From: Opitutia bacterium | Lineage (GTDB): Bacteria; Verrucomicrobiota; Verrucomicrobiia; Opitutales; Coraliomargaritaceae | DNA length: 9,118 bases | Assembly (NCBI GenBank): GCA_003503355.1 | Contig: DOCS01000228.1 | Location: forward strand, 4,497 to 13,614 | Direction: 5' to 3' | Shown here: positions 1 to 6,580 of the stretch, in pieces | Position numbering within the stretch: the stretch's first letter is position 1 | Layout of the letters: every line of letters starts with the position of its first letter | Translations under genes and position numbers: made by a program | The notes under the pieces: generated by a model | The model's database searches: none | Seen by the model: only the letters and a program-made list of their open reading frames with translations | What the model was told of the DNA's origin: nothing

Positions 1-270
1 TCCCCTATATTAGTATATTGTATTTCTCAGAATGAATCGTGAATTAGCCATCCATATAACATTCAACCATAATTTAGCTTATTCTATGCCAATTGTTCTT
101 ATGAAATATTTTTACACACTCCCATGGGTAACATGCATGAATTAAGTCCAATTAACACTAACTCTATATTCTAAAAAACAGATTTATTTCGGATAATACA
201 TCAAGATATGGATACACAATTAATGGTCTTCAAAAACAGTGCAAAAAAGCCCAAGCGGAGCACTCCACCA
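1..270. other. AT-rich stretch without a recognisable gene
   Basis: This stretch is strongly AT-rich, and no reading frame in it has a credible protein sequence. I found no tRNA-like cloverleaf, no convincing promoter pair and no long repeat. It lies downstream of the terminator of the BamE-like gene, so it is probably plain intergenic DNA, possibly with the promoter or end of a gene beyond the left edge of the window. Confidence 0.5.
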
Positions 271-309
271 CAAAATAAAAAAACCCTCCAGCAGATCGCT
301 TAGAGGGTT
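271..309 (-). terminator. Rho-independent terminator of the BamE-like gene
   Basis: Read on the minus strand, a 7-bp stem AACCCTC/GAGGGTT (303-309 with 282-288) closes a 14-nt loop that can itself form a short AGC/GCT pairing. It runs directly into TTTTTTATTTT. It starts 26 nt after the stop codon of the minus-strand gene at 335-847. Stem, U-rich tract and position all fit an intrinsic terminator. Confidence 0.8.
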
Positions 310-334
310 AAATTAAATCTAAATAAAATAGCGC

Positions 335-847
335 CTACAGATCAGGTGCTTCGATTTCAATGACCTTGCCCTTATAAAATCGAACGATGCCAGTCACTTT
401 TTTTGCCGTAGCGACGCGACGACCTTGGTAAGTGTAAACGAAATCGACACGCTTGTGCATAGAGGGCTCATTCAAGGTCGGCTGCTCCAGCACTGCAACG
501 ACCTCCCCTGGGCTCATACCTTTACTAATATTAGCCCACTTTGACGCATCCATCCAAGGGTAATTAGCGCTTTCTTCGCGCGCTTGAATCGTCTGCACCA
601 CGTTCTCTATGAGCGAACTTTTGTCCTTCTGAGTCATCGGCATTGATGCAAATGCTTCCGTTGCGATCGCTTCTACTTGGGTGTTTTTGACAACTCGCAG
701 CGAGGACTCGAGTGCCGCAACACGCTGTTGGAGTGCAAGAAACTCCTCCTTGCTCACTTGTTCAGCGACCAACCCGGAAGAAAAGCATAAAAGCACGAAA
801 CCGCTCAGCGCGCAGTGCAGTCGATATTTGGTATTTTTTTTATTCAT
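335..847 (-). CDS. Secreted protein with coiled coil and BamE/SmpA-like C-terminal region
   Basis: A 170-residue protein of unknown function. Residues 1-28 form a signal peptide: a basic start (MNKKNTKYR), a hydrophobic core and a plausible signal peptidase I site after LVA; there is no proper lipobox around Cys21. Residues 32-57 (KEEFLALQQRVAALESSL) have a heptad pattern typical of a short coiled coil. Residues 104-167 (WANISKGMSPGEVVAVLEQPT, then VDFVYTYQG and GIVRFYKGKVIEIEAP) resemble the SmpA/OmlA/BamE fold, in which a 'GMS..EV...L..P' helix is followed by beta strands ending in 'v.F.dGkv..i'. The likely location is the periplasm or outer-membrane periphery. BamE proper is a lipoprotein of the BAM complex; this protein is longer and non-lipidated, so orthology is not claimed. 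The ATG at 847 has no Shine-Dalgarno and sits just past the porin terminator. Fold assignment is by eye. Confidence 0.8.
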   Translation of the reverse strand: MNKKNTKYRLHCALSGFVLLCFSSGLVAEQVSKEEFLALQQRVAALESSLRVVKNTQVEAIATEAFASMPMTQKDKSSLIENVVQTIQAREESANYPWMDASKWANISKGMSPGEVVAVLEQPTLNEPSMHKRVDFVYTYQGRRVATAKKVTGIVRFYKGKVIEIEAPDL

Positions 848-855
848 AATACACT

Positions 856-886
856 AAAAAGGAGTCTCACCGAAATGAGACTCCTT
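856..886 (-). terminator. Strong terminator hairpin between porin gene and BamE-like gene
   Basis: A perfect 11-bp inverted repeat, AAGGAGTCTCA/TGAGACTCCTT (859-869 with 876-886), encloses a 6-nt loop and on the minus strand is followed by TTTTTAGTG. It begins 26 nt after the porin stop codon. The T run ends about 8 nt before the ATG of the next minus-strand gene, so the hairpin should limit, and perhaps set the level of, read-through from the porin transcript. Confidence 0.85.
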
Positions 887-912
887 AGAGTTAAATGCAA
901 GTAATTCTAAAT

Positions 913-1863
913 CTAGAAGCTGTAGATAAGTTCTGCAGCGAGTGTAGTGAAATCTTCGTCTTCCACTTCTTCGTAGGAAAGCTCAAGCAGACCAAACACA
1001 TTGTCCGAGAAAGCATAGCTAGGAGAAACTGTGAATTTTTCATATTCAATATTGTTTTCCAGGTCACCACCAGAATAGCGTAGCGTTAAACCAGCATTAC
1101 CGAATGAGTAGTAAGCTAGAGCCATGTAGGTGTCTTCGGCACGCTCTTCACCAGCCGTGAAAGTACCATCCCAGTCATTGCTAGTATACTCAACAGCGAA
1201 TGTGAAAGCAGCGATGTCATAGCTAGCCCAGATGTTGATTGTTTCATAGCCTGGGTCATCCGCATAGATGAATTTTACTGTCAGATCTTCAATGCCTGTG
1301 TAAGCAGCGAGGAATTCAACAGACGCTGAATCATCTGCCTCTCCGACCCATAGACCTAACGCGTAGTCGTCTGTTGCGTAGTCAGCAGATGCGCCATAGG
1401 CATAACCCGCAGAATAGACCACACTGTTTGCTGCGCCTTGGTACGAGTATTGGAAGAGACCAGTCGCATCATAGGTTTCAAAACCTTGGTAACTTAGGAT
1501 ATTACCGACAGTAAAAGAAAGCTCATCAGTGGCAGCGTACGTAATTGTAACTGTTTCGAAATCCAGGTCATCTGGGACATCAACAGTGTCACCATCGCTG
1601 TCTGTTGCTTCGGTAGTTCTACCATCACGGAACGAAAGCTCAGCAACAGCACTCCACTTGCTTTCAGCAGGTGCGAACGCAAAACCAAGCTCAAATTCAG
1701 CAAGTCCACCCTCTAGATTATCACCAGTATCGGTGTCTTCATAGTAGGCATCAATATAACCATAAGCGCTCAGGTCATCAGTGATAATAATCTCCGCATT
1801 GGCAGCAGCTCCGAATAGTGCGGCCCCCGCAAGAGAAGCCATCAGTTCATTCTTAATTTTCAT
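913..1863 (-). CDS. Outer-membrane beta-barrel porin-like protein
   Basis: A 316-residue predicted outer-membrane protein. Residues 1-23 are a typical signal peptide (MKIKNELMASLAGAALFGAA, cleavage after ANA). The mature protein is acidic and made of alternating hydrophobic/polar stretches rich in Tyr, Phe, Trp and Gly, as in amphipathic transmembrane beta strands (e.g. SAYGYIDAYYED, FTFAVEYTSNDW, TYMALAYYSFG, LTLRYSGGDL). It ends in LIYSF, the C-terminal Phe recognised by the BAM machinery. Size and pattern fit the small porin-like barrel proteins annotated in Verrucomicrobiota; I would not name a substrate. The ATG at 1863 directly precedes the signal peptide and has no Shine-Dalgarno, but a long A-rich leader. 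Transcription probably starts from the promoter elements at 1897-1947 and ends at the hairpin 856-886. The acidic surface fits a marine or saline habitat. Confidence 0.88.
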   Translation of the reverse strand: MKIKNELMASLAGAALFGAAANAEIIITDDLSAYGYIDAYYEDTDTGDNLEGGLAEFELGFAFAPAESKWSAVAELSFRDGRTTEATDSDGDTVDVPDDLDFETVTITYAATDELSFTVGNILSYQGFETYDATGLFQYSYQGAANSVVYSAGYAYGASADYATDDYALGLWVGEADDSASVEFLAAYTGIEDLTVKFIYADDPGYETINIWASYDIAAFTFAVEYTSNDWDGTFTAGEERAEDTYMALAYYSFGNAGLTLRYSGGDLENNIEYEKFTVSPSYAFSDNVFGLLELSYEEVEDEDFTTLAAELIYSF

Positions 1864-1896
1864 AGTATGATTTTTTATGTTTGTTTGTAGTGTGCT

Positions 1897-1908
1897 GTTG
1901 TTAACAAC
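1897..1908. promoter_or_regulatory. 12-bp perfect palindrome in the porin leader
   Basis: GTTGTTAACAAC is a perfect 12-bp palindrome lying 34-45 nt upstream of the porin ATG and just downstream of the sigma-54-like element. In that position it could be an operator overlapping the start of the transcript. No cognate regulator is encoded next to it, so the role is inferred from symmetry and position only. Confidence 0.35.
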
Positions 1909-1919
1909 GCCATCAATCT

Positions 1920-1936
1920 AGCTGCCCCCGTGCCAA
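1920..1936 (-). promoter_or_regulatory. Candidate sigma-54 promoter of the porin gene
   Basis: On the minus strand TTGGCACGGGGGCAGCT matches the sigma-54 pattern TTGGCACG-N4-TTGCW: the -24 block is perfect and the -12 block keeps GC at the exact GG-N10-GC spacing, although its first two bases are CA instead of TT. The start would fall near 1909, giving a leader of about 45 nt. A CCAAT-N5-ATTGG inverted repeat (1933-1947) overlaps the -24 box. The match is by eye; an RpoN in this genome is assumed, not seen. Confidence 0.4.
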
Positions 1937-1949
1937 TTCCCTATTGGAG

Positions 1950-2212
1950 CGACTAATTTTCAAAAAAAAAATCCCTACAATCCATGAGGGGAATTAATTA
2001 CACTGATAAAAAAGAGAGAGCCAACGCACCCATACTCTTTTAAGTAACGCATCCATTTATCATATAAAATCAGCCTACTTTAAAACGAAACGACCCACCT
2101 AAACTCTTATACATAAAGATTATGCTGACGATTTTGAAACATCTCATTGATACTTATTAAAATAACAAATCTCAAATAATTAGCCGCCATCACTCACAAT
2201 TGCCAACGCTAC
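1950..2212. other. AT-rich intergenic stretch
   Basis: No credible coding frame is present. It holds a run of ten A (1962-1971) beside a weak 4-bp CCCT/AGGG pairing, and an AAAAGAG/CTCTTTT inverted repeat with an 18-nt loop (2010-2041). Neither is strong enough to call as a terminator or RNA. The rest shows nothing recognisable. Confidence 0.4.
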
Positions 2213-2420
2213 TTAGATATGTATATTTAGCATTCTCAATCTCCAAAAGCCACGCACGCCAAGGGTGAGAAATAGAATTATTTCTGGTATCAAAATCGAA
2301 AAACTTCTTCGATATTGCCCACTTTTAATACAAAAGGCCCACCCTACTCGTCTGTTAGAATAGTAAATCCACCTCTTACTTTCGAGATTGGAAGCCGATT
2401 CGAAAACGCAACAAAAAGCA
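2213..2420 (-). pseudogene. Possible remnant of a PEP-CTERM secreted protein
   Basis: On the minus strand a frame ending at 2213 reads IPEIILFLTLGVRGFWRL followed by R-M and a few residues: a Pro-Glu motif, a hydrophobic segment with Gly and Leu, then basic residues, which is the architecture of a PEP-CTERM exosortase-sorting tail, though the second Pro of PEP is missing. Just upstream, in another frame, lies a strand-like stretch, GGFTILTDE-stop-GGPFVLKVGNIEEVFRF, interrupted by one stop codon and separated from the tail by a frameshift. Together these look like the decayed 3' end of a secreted PEP-CTERM protein gene. The similarity is short and the region could be non-coding, so this is a tentative call. 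Confidence 0.3.
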
Positions 2421-2493
2421 TCGTTGATGAAATGAATTGGCGACGCCGCGGACACTCAAGATACGACACGAGCCTAAAGCGGCCGATCGCACT

Positions 2494-3165
2494 CTACTTC
2501 TCCACTCTCGGCGGCTTGCGCGCGCGTTGCACATCGCGGGCGTCAAAGTGCAGAATATATTTCTGTTCGAAATACGGATCGCTGAAAGACTCCTCAAGAT
2601 TGATGACCTTGCGTGGGCGAATGCCGAGCACTTCCAGCTCGTCATCCATTTCGCCGCCCTTCCAGTACAGCACGCCATTCGGGATGGTGTTCTTTTCGCC
2701 GCGACGGACGTTGTTCTTAATCCACATGAAAAACTCCGGAAGGTTTTTCACCGCACGCCCGGTCACGAAATCGAACTGCTTCTTCACTTCCTCCGCCCGG
2801 GTCTGCTTGGCCTCAACATTTTTCAAACCAAGCTGATTGATCAAGTCCTGTACCACCGTAATCTTCTTACCAATGGAATCGATCAAAGTGAACTGCGCCT
2901 GCGGATAGCAAATCGCCATAATGATGCCAGGAAATCCGCCGCCCGTGCCGACATCCATGATCCGCGTGCCGTTCATCAGCTTCAGGTGATTGGTAATCGC
3001 TAGGCAGTGCGACAAATGACGCTCTTCCAAATGCTCGATGTCCTTGCGCGAGATCAAATTGATCTTCTCGTTCCACTCACGCAGCAGCTGCGACCATTTT
3101 TGAAGGACCGGCCACGTTTCTTCGGCGATATTAGGAAACTGTTGTTTTAATTGCTCTACACTCAT
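2494..3165 (-). CDS. rsmG: 16S rRNA (guanine-527-N7)-methyltransferase RsmG
   Basis: A 223-residue cytoplasmic SAM-dependent methyltransferase of the GidB/RsmG family, which makes m7G527 in the 530 loop of 16S rRNA; loss of this mark gives low-level streptomycin resistance in several bacteria. The family signatures are present in order: a helical N-terminus with [13 protein letters not shown] (27-39) and [12 protein letters not shown] (45-56), the SAM-binding loop [11 protein letters not shown] (70-80), the acidic strand end LIDSIGKK (94-101), and [11 protein letters not shown] (135-145), corresponding to the catalytic-domain 'RA' motif. Length is slightly above the usual 205-215, with a basic C-terminal tail RKPPRVEK. 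The ATG at 3165 begins the expected N-terminus and has no Shine-Dalgarno. It lies 63 nt downstream of the nhaC-like gene on the same strand, so co-transcription is possible. No terminator is obvious after its stop. Confidence 0.95.
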   Translation of the reverse strand: MSVEQLKQQFPNIAEETWPVLQKWSQLLREWNEKINLISRKDIEHLEERHLSHCLAITNHLKLMNGTRIMDVGTGGGFPGIIMAICYPQAQFTLIDSIGKKITVVQDLINQLGLKNVEAKQTRAEEVKKQFDFVTGRAVKNLPEFFMWIKNNVRRGEKNTIPNGVLYWKGGEMDDELEVLGIRPRKVINLEESFSDPYFEQKYILHFDARDVQRARKPPRVEK

Positions 3166-3228
3166 GATGACGCTGCAGCACAGTGAAGCAACCTACTCCC
3201 GCGCCACAATCCTTTACTCCAATAAACT

Positions 3229-4881
<1,653 letters not shown>

Positions 4882-4947
4882 AGTCGCGATACAGACGCAC
4901 CTGCTGCACCGAGGCAAGTCACGACCGCACACCGCAGCTTACGTGAC

Positions 4948-4992
4948 ACAGGCATTCCTGCCTGTCCGCGCAACCCAGCGAATCAAATTCGC
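4948..4992. repeat. Two tandem short hairpins between membrane-protein and antiporter genes
   Basis: ACAGGCA-TTCC-TGCCTGT (4948-4965) is a perfect 7-bp stem with a tetraloop, and 13 nt further GCGAA-TCAAA-TTCGC (4978-4992) forms a 5-bp stem. They lie between the stop of the two-TM protein gene and the start of the nhaC-like gene. There is no U tract after either stem on the minus strand, so a classical intrinsic terminator is unlikely; a REP-type interspersed palindrome or an mRNA-processing or stabilising structure fits better. Confidence 0.5.
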
Positions 4993-4995
4993 CAA

Positions 4996-5625
4996 CTAAG
5001 CTTCGCCTTGTCGCGCTTTAATGCGACGCTCGGCTTCAAGAATGATCGCCTCACAGCCGGCAAATTTATGGTCGTCTAAACAAAGACGCTTCTGCTTCCC
5101 GTTCAGTTCGTAAATCGCATAGGCGATACCCTTTTTCTCCCATTGCTTACGATCAATTTTCACAATCGAGTCCAGCTCCACGCGTTGACCCGAGGTGCCA
5201 ATCACCACATTACCTTCCGTACGCACGCACAACTGATGTTGCCTCAGTATCCAGAGGGCAAACAACACAGCCCCCGTCATCATCACCCAACCAATCTTGC
5301 GCTGCTCACCGATCGACGCATCCGTGCGCTCCTTCGGAATATCGCGTTTATAGCCGGCTTGCTTCGCGTGACGCTCCCACTCCATGCGCAAATATTCGTT
5401 CACCTCGGCGTCGTGTGCGTCAGGGACCACCGCCTCAATTTTACCCGACTCAACCATCGACGCTTCGATCTCAACAAACTCGGCATGCCGCTCAGCCTCG
5501 CTCGGCCACACCGAATAACCGTCCCACAAAAACCAACCGGCTAAACAAAAAACCATAAAAAACATGAATAGCATGCGGCGGCGCCATTCGCTTGAGATTC
5601 GTGCATCGACTTGTTCCATGCTCAT
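4996..5625 (-). CDS. Two-TM membrane protein of unknown function
   Basis: I do not recognise a named family. From the ATG at 5625 the protein has 209 residues: a short basic N-terminus (SSEWRRR), TM1 at about 18-35 (MLFMFFMVFCLAGWFLW), a hydrophilic and acidic stretch of some 70 residues, TM2 at about 111-128 (IGWVMMTGAVLFALWIL), then a C-terminal domain of about 80 residues. By the positive-inside rule the N- and C-termini are cytoplasmic. The C-terminal part has a strand-rich pattern (VVIGTSGQRVELDSIVKID, then KGIAYAIYELNG and KRLCLDDHKFAGCEAI) of the kind seen in small PH-like or cytosolic sensor domains of hypothetical proteins from Planctomycetes and Verrucomicrobia; that is recollection, not proof. 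Starts are ambiguous: GTG at 5643, ATG at 5625 and ATG at 5619; the last has an AGG nine bases upstream. The gene is first in the run towards nhaC and rsmG and is divergent from higBA. Confidence 0.75.
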   Translation of the reverse strand: MSMEQVDARISSEWRRRMLFMFFMVFCLAGWFLWDGYSVWPSEAERHAEFVEIEASMVESGKIEAVVPDAHDAEVNEYLRMEWERHAKQAGYKRDIPKERTDASIGEQRKIGWVMMTGAVLFALWILRQHQLCVRTEGNVVIGTSGQRVELDSIVKIDRKQWEKKGIAYAIYELNGKQKRLCLDDHKFAGCEAIILEAERRIKARQGEA

Positions 5626-5674
5626 AACCTGTGAACAGTTCACGCCAGCACGCCAATAACTATCTCAGGCCCAG

Positions 5675-5702
5675 TTGAAATCAGACCACTACGCATTATT
5701 AT
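5675..5702 (+). promoter_or_regulatory. Sigma-70-type promoter of higBA
   Basis: TTGAAA (5675-5680) and TATTAT (5697-5702) are separated by 16 bp, one mismatch each from consensus or close to it. The start would fall near 5709, leaving a leader of about 79 nt before the higB ATG. The -10 box lies inside the inverted repeat at 5691-5714. Confidence 0.5.
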
Positions 5703-5714
5703 ACCTATATGCGT
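5691..5714. promoter_or_regulatory. Candidate HigA operator spanning divergent -10 boxes
   Basis: ACGCAT (5691-5696) and ATGCGT (5709-5714) are perfect inverted arms around a 12-bp centre. That centre holds the plus-strand -10 TATTAT (5697-5702) and, on the other strand, a perfect TATAAT (5698-5703) aimed at the two-TM protein gene; the minus-strand -35 is weak. HigA-type antitoxins bind such palindromes over their own promoter, so binding here would block transcription of higBA and probably of the divergent gene. Operator identity is inferred from symmetry and position. Confidence 0.45.
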
Positions 5715-5726
5715 ACGTCCAGAATT

Positions 5727-5738
5727 ACAGATTTCTGT
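5727..5738. promoter_or_regulatory. Short inverted repeat in the higBA leader
   Basis: ACAGA-TT-TCTGT is a perfect 5-bp-arm inverted repeat 13 bp past the larger operator-like repeat and 49 bp before higB. It may be a second, weaker regulator site. It is short enough to arise by chance. Confidence 0.25.
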
Positions 5739-5762
5739 GGTCCACAATGAAACCCGTCACAC

Positions 5763-5777
5763 AAAAGTGTAACTTTT
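5763..5777. promoter_or_regulatory. Inverted repeat directly upstream of higB
   Basis: AAAAGT-GTA-ACTTTT is a perfect 6-bp-arm inverted repeat ending 10 nt before the higB ATG, where a ribosome binding site would be expected and none is seen. It could act as an operator or, in mRNA, as a small hairpin restricting toxin translation. Overlapping ACAC-AAAA-GTGT (5759-5770) is an alternative pairing of the same bases. Confidence 0.3.
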
Positions 5778-5787
5778 CAAATATTAA

Positions 5788-6072
5788 ATGATTCAAAGTT
5801 TTCGATGCAAAGAAACCGCCCAAATCTTTGAAGGCCGCTACTCTAAAAAACTCCCTGCCAACATTCAGCAACGGGCACTCAACAAACTCCGGCTCATTTC
5901 AACAGTCACACAAATCGAAACGCTGAGCATCCCCCCGCCCAGCAACCACTTCAAAGCGCTAACCGGCAACCGAACAGGACAACACAGTATCCGTATTAAC
6001 ACTCAATGGCGTATCTGCTATTGCTGGAAGAATGGGCACGCGCACGACGTCGAAATAGTCGACTACCATTAA
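5788..6072 (+). CDS. higB: HigB-type toxin, RelE/ParE superfamily
   Basis: A 94-residue toxin of the HigB family, predicted ribosome-dependent mRNA interferase that cleaves mRNA in the A site and slows growth when its antitoxin is degraded. The family pattern is clear: MIQSF at the N-terminus, HFKALTGNRTGQHSIRIN (54-71), TQWRICYCW (72-80) and the C-terminal DVEIVDYH (87-94), which parallels 'LKGdr.G.wSI.Vn..WRI.f.f..g.a..V...DYH' in well-studied HigB proteins. Length is normal (about 92) and the frame is intact, so the toxin is probably functional. The toxin gene comes first, the usual higBA order, and the antitoxin ATG follows only 5 nt after the stop. No Shine-Dalgarno precedes the ATG; the leader contains several small inverted repeats. 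Confidence 0.93.
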   Translation: MIQSFRCKETAQIFEGRYSKKLPANIQQRALNKLRLISTVTQIETLSIPPPSNHFKALTGNRTGQHSIRINTQWRICYCWKNGHAHDVEIVDYH

Positions 6073-6077
6073 GCACG

Positions 6078-6389
6078 ATGAAAACCGAAACCGATATCCC
6101 TCTCGACCGACCGGGCACCTTGTTACTTCAGGAATTCATCGAACCCATGAAGCTCTCGCAAAAAGCAGTCGCTGAGGCGGCAGGCATCCCTTACGTCCGT
6201 TTCAATGAACTGATCCACGGCAAGCGCCGTATCACTGGCGAATATGCCCTACGCCTCGGTTACTTTTTCCAAATGGAAGCCCAATTCTGGATTAACCTCC
6301 AAGCCGACTACGACTTCCGCAAAGCCAAACGCGAATACGGCGATTTGAAAAACACAACGCACACGGCTCAAGAACTGATGGCGAGGTGA
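6078..6389 (+). CDS. higA: HigA-type antitoxin, XRE-family HTH protein
   Basis: A 103-residue antitoxin that neutralises HigB and represses the higBA promoter. It opens with the family's 'hPG..L.eefl.P..lSq' block (DRPGTLLLQEFIEPMKLSQKA, from residue 10), followed by the helix-turn-helix (about 26-50, AVAEAAGIPYVRFNELIHGK), the RRITGEYALRLGYFF helix and the hallmark FWINLQADYDFRKA (70-83). The frame is open further upstream to an ATG at 6006, but that start would overlap higB by 67 bp and add Arg-rich residues unlike the family; the ATG at 6078 gives the normal length and a 5-nt spacing behind higB. Both genes form one operon. No terminator is clear after the stop. Confidence 0.92.
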   Translation: MKTETDIPLDRPGTLLLQEFIEPMKLSQKAVAEAAGIPYVRFNELIHGKRRITGEYALRLGYFFQMEAQFWINLQADYDFRKAKREYGDLKNTTHTAQELMAR

Positions 6390-6469
6390 CGCACGCCGAC
6401 AAGAGGCTGAAGCAGAACGATACAGCCGTTCCATAAGCCACAACTCATCCCCTTCAGACTAGGAATTAT

Positions 6470-6483
6470 CAAGATACATCTTG
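6470..6483. promoter_or_regulatory. 14-bp palindrome upstream of metH
   Basis: CAAGAT-AC-ATCTTG is a perfect inverted repeat about 85 bp after higA and 97 bp before metH. A 2-nt loop and absence of a T tract argue against a terminator, so a protein-binding site is more likely. It shows no likeness to a MetJ box. Regulator unknown. Confidence 0.3.
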
Positions 6484-6553
6484 CGACCAAGGCGGCGCGT
6501 GCATTCGCTCAAGAAGGCAACGCATCCATTCAAAGCTTGCATACATATCAGGA

Positions 6554-6559
6554 TATAAT
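6554..6559 (+). promoter_or_regulatory. -10 box of a probable metH promoter
   Basis: A perfect TATAAT lies 22-27 nt before the metH ATG. The best -35, TTCAAA (6529-6534), is at a long 19-bp spacing, so the promoter may be weak or activated. The transcript would start near 6566 and have a leader of only about 15 nt, too short for a SAM, SAH or cobalamin riboswitch. Confidence 0.4.
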
Positions 6560-6580
6560 GATACGTTGATACTTAATCTC

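Noticed and set aside
1962..1991. Ten-A run beside AGGG/CCCT as a minus-strand terminator
   Set aside because: Only four base pairs form around a 10-nt loop, and there is no intact gene ending nearby on that strand.
2010..2041. AAAAGAG/CTCTTTT inverted repeat
   Set aside because: AU-rich 7-bp arms with an 18-nt loop in AT-rich DNA are expected by chance, and no gene ends there.
2315..3003. Two plus-strand open frames of 173 and 188 codons
   Set aside because: Both are largely antisense to rsmG, Arg/Ser- or Leu-rich, with no family likeness. They do not disprove the pseudogene remnant on the other strand.
4882..4932. Upstream ATG extending the NhaC-family protein by 17 residues
   Set aside because: The extra residues are Cys/Arg-rich and unlike a membrane-protein N-terminus. 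The ATG at 4881 is preferred, though the longer form cannot be excluded from sequence alone.
6006..6077. Upstream ATG extending higA by 24 codons
   Set aside because: It would overlap higB by 67 bp and add Arg-rich residues absent from the HigA family; the ATG at 6078 gives the standard length and spacing.
6390..6580. SAM, SAH or cobalamin riboswitch before metH
   Set aside because: I could not find the conserved cores or a long paired leader, and the best -10 box leaves a leader of about 15 nt.
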